Shown: positions 34,744 to 43,489, counted from the first letter of the stretch. The stretch: DNA of 43,999 nucleotides from Candidatus Rokubacteria bacterium RIFCSPLOWO2_02_FULL_72_37 (GCA_001790315.1 MGCE01000066.1:1-43999), one strand, 5' to 3'. Notes: generated by a model from the letters alone, not told the origin. A program made the numbers and translations.

Positions 34744-35381
34744 CGCTGGACGAGCTCAGGTTCGACGGCGGCGGGTTGCTCCCGGCGGTCGTCCAGGAGG
34801 CGGACACGGGCGAGCTCTTGATGGTCGCCTGGATGGACCGTGCGGCCGTCGAGGCGACCCTGGCGACGGGCGTGACGCACTTCTGGTCCCGCTCGCGCGG
34901 CGTGCCATGGCGGAAGGGCGAAACGTCCGGCCACACGCAGCACGTGCAAGCGGTCTATGCCGACTGCGACCGCGACACGCTGCTCGTGCAGGTCCACCAG
35001 GAGGGTGTGGCCTGCCACACCGGCGAACGGACCTGCTTCTTCACCTCGCTCGGCCCCGGCGCCCTCGTCCCGCCGCCGGCCCACATGCTCGAACGACTGG
35101 AGCGCACGATCGACGCCCGCAAGGTAAGCCCGCCCGCTGGCTCGTACGTGGCCGGGCTCCTGGCGGCGGGCCGGGCGGCGATCTGCCGCAAGGTCGGCGA
35201 GGAGGCCACGGAAGTGATCACGGCGGCGCTCGGGGGGGAAGGCGATCGGCGGGTCGTCGAGGAGGTCGCCGACCTCTGGTTCCACACGCTGGTGCTCCTG
35301 GGAGAGTGCGGGATCCCGTTCCGCGAGGTGCTCGAAGAGCTCGCGCGACGCCATGCGCGGCGCAGCGCGCCCGACCGCTAG
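34740..35381 (+). CDS. hisIE: Bifunctional phosphoribosyl-AMP cyclohydrolase / phosphoribosyl-ATP pyrophosphatase
   Basis: Steps two and three of histidine synthesis in one 213-residue protein. The HisI half (residues 1-110) has LLMVAWMDRAA, HFWSRSRGVPWRKGETSGH, the metal-binding DCDRD and VACHTGERTCFF. The HisE half (about 118-213) has SYVAGLLAAGRAAICRKVGEEATEVITAA and VVEEVADLWFHTLVLL. GTG at 34740 overlaps the hisF stop. Its last 29 bases overlap the lipoprotein gene that follows. Confidence 0.96.
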   Translation: MTLDELRFDGGGLLPAVVQEADTGELLMVAWMDRAAVEATLATGVTHFWSRSRGVPWRKGETSGHTQHVQAVYADCDRDTLLVQVHQEGVACHTGERTCFFTSLGPGALVPPPAHMLERLERTIDARKVSPPAGSYVAGLLAAGRAAICRKVGEEATEVITAALGGEGDRRVVEEVADLWFHTLVLLGECGIPFREVLEELARRHARRSAPDR

Positions 35382-35895
35382 GCGCCGGCGCACGCTCGCG
35401 CTCGTGGGGGCGCTCGGCGTGCTCGTCGTCGCGACGCTCGGGGGCTGCGCCGGCCGGCGCTTCGAGGGCGGCGCGTTCCACTCGCCCAAGGGATACCGGG
35501 TCGCTTTGCCGGGAGGCGCCTGGGTCGTGGACGACGCGAGCGAGGCCGACCTGGTGCTGCGGCACCGCGCAGCCCCCGCGGCCGTGCTGGTGAACGCCGA
35601 GTGCGGGCGGGCACCCGGCGCGCGCACACCCGAGGTGCTGGCGCGCCACCTGTTCATCGGCGTCCGAGGCCGTGTCGTGGTCGAGCGCGCCGACACGACG
35701 GTCGGCGGTCGGCCCGCGGCGCACGCCGTGGTGGACGGGCGTGCCGACGCCGACGGCGCGCCGGCGCGCATCGAGGTGTACGTGGTCAAGGGCGAGCGCT
35801 GCATCTACGATCTCGTGTACGCGGCGCCACCGGCCGAGTTCCAGAGATGGGCGGCCGACTTCCAGAGGCTCGTCGGGAGCTTCGTGGTGGAGTAG
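35353..35895 (+). CDS. Predicted lipoprotein, PsbP/DcrB-like fold possible
   Basis: 180-residue protein of uncertain function. A basic N-terminus and hydrophobic stretch (LALVGALGVLVVATLGGC) end in a lipobox, giving lipidation at Cys32. The mature part reads SPKGYRVALPGGAWVV, then an alternating beta pattern, KGERCIYDLVYAAPPAEFQRWAADFQRLVGSF, reminiscent of Mog1/PsbP/DcrB-like domains, where a short beta-sandwich ends in a helix with a conserved SF. It overlaps hisIE by 29 bases and ends 5 bases before mlaE, so it may be an accessory of the Mla system. No catalytic residues are recognised. Confidence 0.75.
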   Translation: MRGAARPTARRRRTLALVGALGVLVVATLGGCAGRRFEGGAFHSPKGYRVALPGGAWVVDDASEADLVLRHRAAPAAVLVNAECGRAPGARTPEVLARHLFIGVRGRVVVERADTTVGGRPAAHAVVDGRADADGAPARIEVYVVKGERCIYDLVYAAPPAEFQRWAADFQRLVGSFVVE

Positions 35896-35900
35896 AGGAG

Positions 35901-36662
35901 ATGGATGCGTACCTGAGGCGCGCCACCATCTGGTATGGGGGGGTCGGTCTGCTCACGGGCCGCGTCGTGCGGAGCCTCGCGCTGCCGCCCAAGTACTTCC
36001 GCGTCGTCGTCCGCGAGATCGAAGTCATGGGCGTGCAGTCGCTCGGCGTCGCGCTGGTCGCCGCGGTCTTCACCGGCATGGTGTTCACGATCCAGAGCGC
36101 GGTCAACATGGCGCGCTTCGGCGCCGAGAGCTACGTCGGACCCGTGGCCGCGCTCGCGATCCTCCGGGAGCTGGGGCCCGTGCTCACCGCGATCCTCGTC
36201 GGCGGCAAGGTCGCATCCGGGATCACCGCCGAGCTCGGCTCGATGAAGGTCACCGAGCAGATCGACGCGCTCAGGACACTCGGCGTCAACTATGTCAAGC
36301 GGCTCGTGGTTCCACGCGTCATCGCCGCGCTCGTCGTGTTTCCGTTGCTCACCGTGCTGGCCGACGCGGTCGGCGTGCTCGGCGGCATGGTCATCATGTT
36401 CGCGGAGCGCGGGGCGGACATGTGGGCATACTGGAACACCACCACGTACTGGGTGGTCCCGAAGGATTTCCTGACGGGCGTCGGCAAGTCCGTCTTCTTC
36501 GGCGGCGTCGTCACGCTCATCGGCTGCTACAACGGCCTCAGCACCGAGGGGGGCACCGAGGGGCTCGGGCGCGCCACGACGGCGACGGTCGTCCACGTGA
36601 CCATGGGGGTCATCGTGTCGGACTTCTTCCTGACGAAGCTGTTCCTGACCCTGTTCTACTGA
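35901..36662 (+). CDS. mlaE: MlaE family lipid ABC transporter permease
   Basis: Inner-membrane permease of the Mla/MCE phospholipid transporter that maintains outer-membrane asymmetry. 253 residues with about five helices. FTGMVFTIQSAVNMARFGAESYVG, the coupling-helix phrase ILRELGPVLTAILVGGKVASGITAELGSMKVTEQIDALRTLG and FFGGVVTLIGCYNGL are characteristic. The ATG at 35901 has GGAG 8 bases before it. mlaF follows after 6 bases. Confidence 0.95.
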   Translation: MDAYLRRATIWYGGVGLLTGRVVRSLALPPKYFRVVVREIEVMGVQSLGVALVAAVFTGMVFTIQSAVNMARFGAESYVGPVAALAILRELGPVLTAILVGGKVASGITAELGSMKVTEQIDALRTLGVNYVKRLVVPRVIAALVVFPLLTVLADAVGVLGGMVIMFAERGADMWAYWNTTTYWVVPKDFLTGVGKSVFFGGVVTLIGCYNGLSTEGGTEGLGRATTATVVHVTMGVIVSDFFLTKLFLTLFY

Positions 36663-36668
36663 CGCACG

Positions 36669-37436
36669 ATGGATCACGTCGTCGAGGTCGACGGGCTGTG
36701 GAAGAGCTTCGACTCGGTCGCGGTGCTCCGAGGTGTGTCGTTCGCGCTCAGGAAGGGCGAGACGCTGGTGATCATGGGGGGCAGCGGTTCGGGCAAGACC
36801 GTGATGCTGCGCCTCGTCGCCGGCCTCATCCGCCCCGACGCGGGGACGATCCGCGTCTTCGGGCGGAGCATCGAGCGCCTGTCGGAGGAGGAGTTACTTC
36901 CGGTCCGGCGCCGCATGGGCTATGTGTTCCAGGCGGCCGCGCTGTTCGACTCGCTCTCCGTCCGCGAGAACGTCGCGTATCCGCTGCGCGAGCACACGCG
37001 ACTCGACGCCCGGGAGATCGAGGCGCGCGTGGTGCGCAACCTGCGACTCGTCGGGCTCGGGCCCGAGGTGCTGCCGTTGCTGCCGGCCGAGCTCTCGGGC
37101 GGCATGAAGAAACGCGTCGGCATCGCGCGTGCGCTCTCGGTCGAGCCCGAGATCCTGCTCTTCGACGAGCCGACGGCCGGGCTCGATCCGACGAATTCGA
37201 AGCTCGTGGCGGGTCTCATCCAGGAGCTCCACGGGGGGGTGTGCGACACGGCGATCGTCGTCACCCACGATCTCGAGCTCGCAAAAACGGTCGCCGATCG
37301 CGTCGCGGTGCTGATCGACGGGCGGTTCGCCGCGCTGGGCCCGGTGGACGCGGTGCTGGCCTCTGACAACGCGGCGGTCCAGGCCTTCCTGGCCGGCGAC
37401 GCGAGCGAGCCGATGGCGAGGCGAGCCGATGAATGA
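36669..37436 (+). CDS. mlaF: MlaF family lipid ABC transporter ATPase
   Basis: ATP-binding subunit paired with MlaE. 255 residues: Walker A GGSGSGKTV (about 36-44), Q-loop FQAAALFDSLSVRENVAYPLRE, signature LSGGMKKRVGIARAL, Walker B ILLFDEPTAGLDP and switch His in VVTHDL. The C-terminal tail ASEPMARRADE is encoded by a GCGAGCCG/GGCGAGGCGAGCC sequence also seen before hisH, and it overlaps the mlaD start by 8 bases. Confidence 0.95.
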   Translation: MDHVVEVDGLWKSFDSVAVLRGVSFALRKGETLVIMGGSGSGKTVMLRLVAGLIRPDAGTIRVFGRSIERLSEEELLPVRRRMGYVFQAAALFDSLSVRENVAYPLREHTRLDAREIEARVVRNLRLVGLGPEVLPLLPAELSGGMKKRVGIARALSVEPEILLFDEPTAGLDPTNSKLVAGLIQELHGGVCDTAIVVTHDLELAKTVADRVAVLIDGRFAALGPVDAVLASDNAAVQAFLAGDASEPMARRADE

Positions 37437-38601
37437 TGAACGACGGGAAGTGGCGTTGAAGCTCCGGGTGGGCCTGTTCGTGCTCGTCGCGCTGGCGGTC
37501 TTCCTCGGCATGGTCTACGCGCTCGGCGCTCGCGCGCGGCTGTTCGAGGCGCGCTACACCCTCCACGCCGATTTCGTCGAGGTCGGGGGCCTGACCGAGG
37601 GAGCGACCGTGCGGCTCGCCGGCGTGCAGATCGGGCGCGTGAGCGGAGTGCACCTGCCCGGCGCCCCCGGCGGCAAGGTCCGCGTCGACCTCAACATCGC
37701 CAGACGGTTCGGGGACCGGATCCGCCGGGACTCGATCGCGCGGATCGAGACGCAGGGCCTGCTCGGCGACAAGATCGTCGAGATCAGCGTGGGAACGGCA
37801 GCGACGCCGGCGGCCTCGCCCGGGGAAGTGCTCGCGGCCCGCGGGCCGACGGACTTCGGACGGGTGATCAGCGAAGGGGCGGACACCGCGCGTGACGTCG
37901 CCGCGCTCGTGGTCGCGCTGCGCCAGACCGTCGAGGGCGTCAACCGCACGCAGCTCGTCGACAAGCTCGGTCGGGTCGTGGACCGGGTCGAGCGCGGGCC
38001 GGGCTGGGTGCACGCGCTCCTCTACGAAGAGCCCGTCGCGCTCCGTCGGCTCAACCAGCTCATCACGACGACGCAGGCGCTCCTCGAGCGGGTCGCGGAA
38101 GGGCAGGGTGCGGCCGGCGTGCTGATCTCGCCCGAAGGGACCGCGCCGGCGAAGCGCTTCGTTGCCGCGATGGATCGGCTCGGGCGGCTCGTGGACCGTC
38201 CGGGCCTCGAGGAGGGGCTCCTGCCGGCCCTGCTGTTCGATCCGAAGTACCGCGCGGCACTCGACGATCTTCGCACGGTCGCGCACAACCTCCGGGGCGT
38301 GTCCGACCGGCTGGCGGGCGGACGAGGCACGCTCGGCGCGCTGCTCGCCGACGGCGACGAGAACGTGGTGCGTACGGCGATGGAGGATCTGCGCGTCGCG
38401 GTCGCGAACCTCAGGGCGGTGAGCACACGGCTCGAGGCGGGCGAGGGCACGCTCGGCGCGCTGCTCGCCGACCCGACGATCTACGAGCGGCTCGTCGCGA
38501 TCCTCGAGGGCGCGCAGCGGAGCTTCCTGCTGCGCTCGCTCATCCGGGGGCTCGGGCGTGACCCGGGCGCGGAGGCCACCGGTGCCGCCCCGAAGCGCTA
38601 G
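37429..38601 (+). CDS. mlaD: MlaD / MCE-domain lipid-binding protein
   Basis: Membrane-anchored substrate-binding ring protein of the Mla system. 390 residues, longer than E. coli MlaD (183). One N-terminal helix (VGLFVLVALAVFLGMVYALG), an MCE domain (about 42-120; VEVGGLTEGATVRLAGVQIGRV, IETQGLLGDKIVEISVG) and a helical C-terminal region. The latter contains two GTLGALLAD repeats, one followed by PTIYERL, as found in MCE proteins of deltaproteobacteria-like groups. No mlaC or mlaB is next to it. Its 3' end overlaps the radA start. Confidence 0.92.
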   Translation: MNDERREVALKLRVGLFVLVALAVFLGMVYALGARARLFEARYTLHADFVEVGGLTEGATVRLAGVQIGRVSGVHLPGAPGGKVRVDLNIARRFGDRIRRDSIARIETQGLLGDKIVEISVGTAATPAASPGEVLAARGPTDFGRVISEGADTARDVAALVVALRQTVEGVNRTQLVDKLGRVVDRVERGPGWVHALLYEEPVALRRLNQLITTTQALLERVAEGQGAAGVLISPEGTAPAKRFVAAMDRLGRLVDRPGLEEGLLPALLFDPKYRAALDDLRTVAHNLRGVSDRLAGGRGTLGALLADGDENVVRTAMEDLRVAVANLRAVSTRLEAGEGTLGALLADPTIYERLVAILEGAQRSFLLRSLIRGLGRDPGAEATGAAPKR

Positions 38602-39961
38602 CGTCTACCGCTGCCAGCAGTGCGGGTTCGCCAGCCCGAAGGCGGGCACGTGTCCCGACTGCGCGCGCGCCGGTGCCGGCTACGTCCAGCTCGTCGAGGA
38701 GCGCCCGGCGCCCGCGCGCGGCCCGCGGCGCCCCGTCGCGACGCAGGACCGCCCGCGTCCGCTCAAGGATGTCGCGCTCGATCGCGGCGACCGCACTCCC
38801 ACCGGGATCGGCGAGCTCGACCGGGTCCTCGGCGGCGGCGTCGTGCGCGGCTCGCTGGTACTGATCGGCGGCGACCCGGGGATCGGCAAGAGCACGCTCC
38901 TGCTGCAGGTCGCCCGCGCGCTCGCCCGGGCCGCGCCGCCGGTGCTGTACGTCTCCGCGGAGGAGTCCGCCGCGCAGGTCAAGATGCGCGCCGACCGCCT
39001 CGGGATCGGAGGGGACGGGCTCCTGCTGTGGACGGAGACCGACCTCGCCGTGATCCAGGCGCAGCTCGACGACGTCAAGCCACGCGCGCTCATCGTCGAC
39101 TCGATCCAGACCGTCTACCTGCCCGACCTCGAGTCGGCGCCGGGCAGCGTCGCGCAGGTGCGCGAGTGCGGCGCCCGCCTCATGACGCTCGCCAAGGGCC
39201 TCGGCGTCGCCACGTTCCTCGCGGGCCACGTCACGAAGGAGGGCGCGCTCGCCGGCCCACGCGTGCTGGAGCACCTGGTCGACACGGTCCTCTACTTCGA
39301 GGGCGAGGGCCATCACGCCTATCGCGTGCTGCGGGCCGTGAAGAACCGGTTCGGCTCGACGAACGAGATCGGCGTGTTCGAGATGGGCGAGCACGGTCTC
39401 GTCGAGGTCGCGAACCCCTCCGGCTTCTTCCTCGCCGAGCGCCCGCTCGACGCCGCGGGCTCAGTGATCGTGTCGAGCCTCGAGGGCACGCGCCCGCTCC
39501 TGCTCGAGCTCCAGGTGCTCGTCGCGCGCGCCGCGTTCGGCACGCCGCGGCGGACGGTGCTCGGCGCCGACTACAACCGCGTCTGCCTGCTCCTCGCCGT
39601 GCTCGAGAAGCGTGCGGGCATGCCGCTCGCGAACCAGGACGTGTTCGTCAACGTCGCGGGCGGCGGGCGGGTCACGGAGCCCGCGGCGGACCTCGGGATC
39701 GTCGTCGCCGCCGCGTCGAGCTACACGGAGCGTCCGGTGCCGGACGACGTGCTCGTGCTCGGCGAGGTCGGGCTGACCGGCGAGGTCCGGGCCGTCGCCG
39801 GGCTCGAGCTGCGCCTGCGCGAGGCCGCGGCGCTCGGCTTCCGGCGGGCCGTGGTGCCGAAGAGCAGCATTCCCGAGCGCGGGGCGCTGCCGTTCGAGGT
39901 CCGCGGCGTGGCCACGGTCAACGACGCGCTCGACGCGCTCCTCGGGGGCGGGCATGACTAG
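38582..39961 (+). CDS. radA: DNA repair protein RadA
   Basis: Helicase-like protein that promotes branch migration in recombination. Start GTG 38582 is chosen over GTG 38558 because GGAGG (38571-38575) sits 6 bases upstream; the product is 459 residues. N-terminal C4 zinc finger YRCQQCGFASPKAGTCPDC, Walker A GDPGIGKS (97-104), SAEES, the RadA-specific KNRFG (254-258) and a C-terminal Lon-like domain (GGGRVTEPAADLGIVVA, LGEVGLTGEVRAV). It begins inside the end of mlaD in another frame. Confidence 0.95.
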   Translation: MPPRSASVYRCQQCGFASPKAGTCPDCARAGAGYVQLVEERPAPARGPRRPVATQDRPRPLKDVALDRGDRTPTGIGELDRVLGGGVVRGSLVLIGGDPGIGKSTLLLQVARALARAAPPVLYVSAEESAAQVKMRADRLGIGGDGLLLWTETDLAVIQAQLDDVKPRALIVDSIQTVYLPDLESAPGSVAQVRECGARLMTLAKGLGVATFLAGHVTKEGALAGPRVLEHLVDTVLYFEGEGHHAYRVLRAVKNRFGSTNEIGVFEMGEHGLVEVANPSGFFLAERPLDAAGSVIVSSLEGTRPLLLELQVLVARAAFGTPRRTVLGADYNRVCLLLAVLEKRAGMPLANQDVFVNVAGGGRVTEPAADLGIVVAAASSYTERPVPDDVLVLGEVGLTGEVRAVAGLELRLREAAALGFRRAVVPKSSIPERGALPFEVRGVATVNDALDALLGGGHD

Positions 39962-40634
39962 CCTGGCCGCCGTGATTCCTGCGGGGGGTGCCGGCGCCCG
40001 GCTCGGGGCCCGAATGCCGAAGCAGTTTCTCCGGATCGGCCGCACGCCGATCCTCGCCATGACCGTGCGCCACTTCACCCGCCACCCGAGCATGGCCGCC
40101 GTCGTGGTCGCCGCCCCCGCCGCACACCTCGCGCTCACGCGGCGCATCCTGGCCCGGACCGGCCGCGGCGCGCCGGCCACCGTCGTGGTGGGCGGGCCGA
40201 CACGGCAGGACTCGGTGTGGCTCGCGCTCCTGGCGCTGCCCGGGCCCGTCGACGTCGTCGTGGTCCACGACGGCGTGCGGCCGCTGATCACGCGGCGGCT
40301 CGTCGACGACGTGGTGCGGGCCGCCGTCGAGTCCGGCGCGGCGATCTGCGCGCTGCCGATCGCCGAGACGGTCAAGCGGGTGCGTGGCGGCTTCGTGGAG
40401 GCGACGCTGGACCGCTCGGAGCTCTGGGCCGTGCAGACGCCACAGGCGTTCCGCGCGGATCTGCTGCGCGAGGCGCACGAGAAGGCGCGGCGGGACGGCG
40501 TCGGCGGGACCGACGACGCGATGCTGGTCGAGCGCCTCGGTCACCCGGTGCGCGTCGTCGCGGGGCTTCCCGGCAACGTCAAGATCACGACGCCCGAGGA
40601 CCTGCGGCGCTTGCGGCGCGTGAGCCGGCGATGA
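39954..40634 (+). CDS. ispD: 2-C-methyl-D-erythritol 4-phosphate cytidylyltransferase
   Basis: Third step of the MEP isoprenoid pathway. 226 residues. IPAGGAGARLGARMPKQFLRIGRTPIL at the N-terminus (CTP-binding glycine-rich loop with Arg and Lys), VVVVHDGVRPLI, WAVQTPQAFR, GGTDDAMLVE and GLPGNVKITTPEDL are diagnostic. ATG overlaps the radA stop by 8 bases and the end overlaps ispF, as in many genomes. Confidence 0.96.
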   Translation: MTSLAAVIPAGGAGARLGARMPKQFLRIGRTPILAMTVRHFTRHPSMAAVVVAAPAAHLALTRRILARTGRGAPATVVVGGPTRQDSVWLALLALPGPVDVVVVHDGVRPLITRRLVDDVVRAAVESGAAICALPIAETVKRVRGGFVEATLDRSELWAVQTPQAFRADLLREAHEKARRDGVGGTDDAMLVERLGHPVRVVAGLPGNVKITTPEDLRRLRRVSRR

Positions 40635-41110
40635 CACGCGTCGGGTTCGGCTTCGACCTGCACCCGCTCGTGGCCGGTCGGCCGCTCGTGCTGGGCGGGG
40701 TGACGGTGCCGGGCGACCGCGGGCTCGGCGGCCACTCGGACGCCGACGTGCTGTCGCACGCCGTGGCCGAGGCGCTGCTCGGCGCGCTCGCGCTCGGCGA
40801 TCTCGGGCGGCACTTCCCGGACACCGACCCGCGCTGGCGCGGGATCTCGAGCCTTGTGCTGCTCCGGCACGTGCACGCGCTGGTTGGTGCGCGCGGCGGG
40901 ACGCTCGTCAACGTGGACGCCACCGTGCTCGCCCAGGCCCCGCGCCTGGCGCCGCAGCTCGGCGAGATGGCGGCCCGGCTCGCCGAGACGCTCGGGCTGC
41001 CGCTCCAGCGGGTGAGTGTCAAGGCCAAGAGCCCCGAGGGCCTGGGGCTGCTCGGGCGCGAGGAGGGGATCGCGGCGATGGCCGTGGTGGGTGTGGAGGT
41101 CGCGGGGTGA
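40631..41110 (+). CDS. ispF: 2-C-methyl-D-erythritol 2,4-cyclodiphosphate synthase
   Basis: Fifth step of the MEP pathway, zinc-dependent. 159 residues. Metal ligands in FDLHPL (Asp9, His11), GGHSDADVLSHAVAEALLGAL, DIG-type GDLGRHFPDTDPRWRGISS and KAKSPEGLGLLGREEGIAAMAV match the family. Follows ispD with an ATGA overlap. Confidence 0.96.
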   Translation: MTRVGFGFDLHPLVAGRPLVLGGVTVPGDRGLGGHSDADVLSHAVAEALLGALALGDLGRHFPDTDPRWRGISSLVLLRHVHALVGARGGTLVNVDATVLAQAPRLAPQLGEMAARLAETLGLPLQRVSVKAKSPEGLGLLGREEGIAAMAVVGVEVAG

Positions 41111-41138
41111 CCCGGCGAGGCCGGAGGGCGATCGGCGC

Positions 41139-42566
41139 GTGAAGATCTACAACACGCTGACCCGTACCAAGGAGGAGTTTGTTCCCCTCACGCCGGGCGA
41201 GGTGCGGATGTACGTCTGCGGCGTGACGGTCTACGACCTCTGCCACATCGGCCACGCGCGGAGCGCGATCGCCTTCGACGTGATCCGACGCTATCTGCAT
41301 TACAAGGGCTACCGGGTGACGTTCGTCAGGAACTTCACGGACGTGGACGACAAGATCATTAGGCGCGCCGCAGAGGAAGGGGTCGGAGCGCTCCAGATGT
41401 CTGACCGCTACATCCGGGAGTTCCGCGAGGATATGGCGGCCCTGGGCGTCTTGCCGGCGCACGTCGAGCCCAAGGCGACCGAGCACATTGCGGAGATGAT
41501 CGCGCTCATCGAGCGTCTCGTCGCCGGCGGGTTCGCCTACGCCGTCGACGGCGACGTCTATTTCGAGATCCGCCGCTTCCCGGCCTACGGCCGGCTCTCC
41601 AGGAAGAACCTCGAAGAGCTGCTCGCGGGCGCGCGCGTCGAGGTGGACGAGCGCAAGCGCGATCCGCGCGACTTCGCGCTGTGGAAGGCCGCCAAGCCCG
41701 GCGAGCCCGCGTGGCCGAGCCCCTGGGGCGCCGGGCGGCCGGGCTGGCACATCGAGTGCTCGGCGATGTCGATGCACTACCTCGGCGAGTCGTTCGACAT
41801 CCACGGCGGCGGCGAGGACCTGATCTTTCCCCACCACGAGTGCGAGATCGCCCAATCGGAGGCGGGCACCGGCAAGCCGTTCGTGCGCTACTGGATCCAC
41901 AACGGCTTCGTCAACCTGGGCGCCGAGAAGATGTCGAAGTCGCTCGGCAACGTCCTCGCGATCCGCGAGGTCGTCAAGCGCCACGCGCCGGACGCGCTGC
42001 GCCTCTGGATGCTCGGCACGCACTACCGCAACCCGATCGAGTGGTCGGAGGAGCGCGCACAGGAGGCCGCGCGCGCGCTCGAGCGGTTCCGCCCCCTGAT
42101 CGCCGACGCGGATCGGCTCGCGCCGGGAGTGATCGGCTCGCGCGACGCCGCGCTCGACGCTCCGTCCGACGCGACTGCGCTCCGGTCGCGCTTCGAAGCG
42201 GCGATGGACGATGATTTCAACACCGCGGAAGCTCTCGCCGCATTGTTCGATCTCGCGCGCGTGGTACACGCCTACCGCAATGCCGTCGCGCACGGCGATG
42301 ACTCGGCCCGCGCTGCCTTTCTCGGCGGGGCGAGCGAGCTCTTCGCGCTGTTGCGCGTGCTCGGGCTGTTCGAGGTCGCGACGACGCACCCGGTGCTCCT
42401 CCCGGAGCTGCGTGGCCACATCGAAAAGCTGGTTGCGGAGCGCGATGCGGCCAGAAAGAGCCGCGACTGGACACGCGCGGATCAGCTACGCACCCAACTC
42501 AAGGAGCTTGGCGTGACCGTCGAAGATACACCGAGCGGCAGTGTCTGGACATGGCGAGGCGTGTGA
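41139..42566 (+). CDS. cysS: Cysteinyl-tRNA synthetase
   Basis: Charges tRNA-Cys. 475 residues. MYVCGVTVYDLCHIGHARSA holds the first zinc cysteine and the HIGH motif, GWHIECSAMS and GGGEDLIFPHHECEIAQ the remaining zinc ligands, and KMSKS is at 264-268. The C-terminal DALR-type helical domain follows. GTG at 41139 with GGAGGG about 11 bases upstream. The ispF-cysS 28-base gap shows nothing else of note. Confidence 0.96.
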   Translation: MKIYNTLTRTKEEFVPLTPGEVRMYVCGVTVYDLCHIGHARSAIAFDVIRRYLHYKGYRVTFVRNFTDVDDKIIRRAAEEGVGALQMSDRYIREFREDMAALGVLPAHVEPKATEHIAEMIALIERLVAGGFAYAVDGDVYFEIRRFPAYGRLSRKNLEELLAGARVEVDERKRDPRDFALWKAAKPGEPAWPSPWGAGRPGWHIECSAMSMHYLGESFDIHGGGEDLIFPHHECEIAQSEAGTGKPFVRYWIHNGFVNLGAEKMSKSLGNVLAIREVVKRHAPDALRLWMLGTHYRNPIEWSEERAQEAARALERFRPLIADADRLAPGVIGSRDAALDAPSDATALRSRFEAAMDDDFNTAEALAALFDLARVVHAYRNAVAHGDDSARAAFLGGASELFALLRVLGLFEVATTHPVLLPELRGHIEKLVAERDAARKSRDWTRADQLRTQLKELGVTVEDTPSGSVWTWRGV

Positions 42567-42579
42567 CGGGAGCGCGCCC

Positions 42580-43338
42580 GTGGCGGTGACCGAGGGGCGC
42601 GTCTTCGGCCGGCATCCGGTGCTCGAGCTCCTCCGCGGCAGCGGGCGCCGCGCCGACGAGGTCGCGGTCCTCGCGGGCAGCCAGGGACCGCTCGCGGAGA
42701 TCGTGGCGCTCGCCCGGCGGGCCGGCGTCAAGGTCTCCTACCGGACGCGCGAGCAGCTGACGGCGATGGCGGGCTCGGACCGTCACCAGGGTGTGGTCGC
42801 GCGCGTCGCGGCGGCGGAGTATGTCGACCTCGCCGACCTCCGTCGGATCGCGGCGGTCAGCGGGCAGGCGCCCTTCCTCCTGGCCCTCGATCAGGTCCAG
42901 GACCCGAGGAACTTCGGGGCGCTCCTCAGGACGGCCGAGGCCTTCGGCGTCCACGGCGTGCTCGTCGGTAAGCATCACCAGGTGGGCCTCACCGAGGCGG
43001 CCGCCAGGACCGCCATGGGGGCGCTGCAGCACGTCGCGATCGCCCGCGAGACGAATCTCGTGAATGCGCTGGAAGACATAAAGAAATCAGGCATTTGGGT
43101 CTACGGTGCTACGCCGGGTCGGGGTGTCGAGCCGTGGAAGGCGGACCTGACCGGAGCAGTCTGTCTGGTCCTCGGCAGCGAAGGGGAGGGGCTCAGGCCC
43201 CTGGTCGCCAGAACGTGCGATGCCCTCCTGGCCATCCCGACAGTGGGTCACGTCGGGTCGCTGAACGTGGGCGCGGCGGGTGCGATCCTTTGCTACGAGG
43301 TGGTTCGTCAGCGCGCCGCGCGTGGCAAAAGTGCTTGA
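42580..43338 (+). CDS. rlmB: 23S rRNA (guanosine-2'-O-)-methyltransferase RlmB-type (TrmH family)
   Basis: SPOUT-class RNA methyltransferase of 252 residues from GTG 42580, chosen because GGGAG (42568-42572) is 7 bases upstream; an upstream in-frame GTG (42541) would overlap cysS. Substrate-binding N-terminal domain (VFGRHPVLELLRG, GSDRHQGVVA), then trefoil-knot motifs NFGALLRTAEAFGVHGV, LVLGSEGEGL and GSLNVGAAGAI. RlmB methylates G2251 of 23S rRNA; TrmH-like tRNA methylation is the alternative. The position after cysS is common. Its stop codon overlaps the tRNA promoter. Confidence 0.9.
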   Translation: MAVTEGRVFGRHPVLELLRGSGRRADEVAVLAGSQGPLAEIVALARRAGVKVSYRTREQLTAMAGSDRHQGVVARVAAAEYVDLADLRRIAAVSGQAPFLLALDQVQDPRNFGALLRTAEAFGVHGVLVGKHHQVGLTEAAARTAMGALQHVAIARETNLVNALEDIKKSGIWVYGATPGRGVEPWKADLTGAVCLVLGSEGEGLRPLVARTCDALLAIPTVGHVGSLNVGAAGAILCYEVVRQRAARGKSA

Positions 43339-43363
43339 CTGTGACCCGAGTCACGACTAGCAT
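43335..43363 (+). promoter_or_regulatory. Promoter of the tRNA-tuf operon
   Basis: TTGACT (43335-43340), 17-base spacer, TAGCAT (43358-43363): nearly the same boxes and spacing as the nuoL promoter. The -35 overlaps the rlmB stop codon. The spacer contains an inverted repeat GTGAC-CCGA-GTCAC (43341-43354). Transcription would start just before tRNA-Thr. Confidence 0.7.
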
Positions 43364-43377
43364 GAAGTTTTGTCTGT

Positions 43378-43452
43378 GCTGGCGTAGCTCAGTGGCAGAG
43401 CAACTGCCTTGTAAGCAGTGGGTCGGGGGTTCAAATCCTCCCGCCAGCGCCA
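43378..43452 (+). tRNA. tRNA-Thr (anticodon TGT)
   Basis: 75 bases folding as a normal cloverleaf: acceptor GCTGGCG/CGCCAGC, D-stem GCTC/GAGC, anticodon stem ACTGC/GCAGT with loop CTTGTAA, T-loop TTCAAAT. CCA is encoded (43450-43452). The discriminator base is G, unusual for a threonine tRNA, where A or U is commoner. Confidence 0.95.
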
Positions 43453-43489
43453 GCTTTTCGAGGAGTTTCGATCGCATGCCGGCGGAATC

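Noticed and set aside
41111..41138. Further copy of the repeat element between ispF and cysS
   Set aside because: GGCGAGGCCGGAGGGCG resembles part of the element but the match is too short in such GC-rich sequence.
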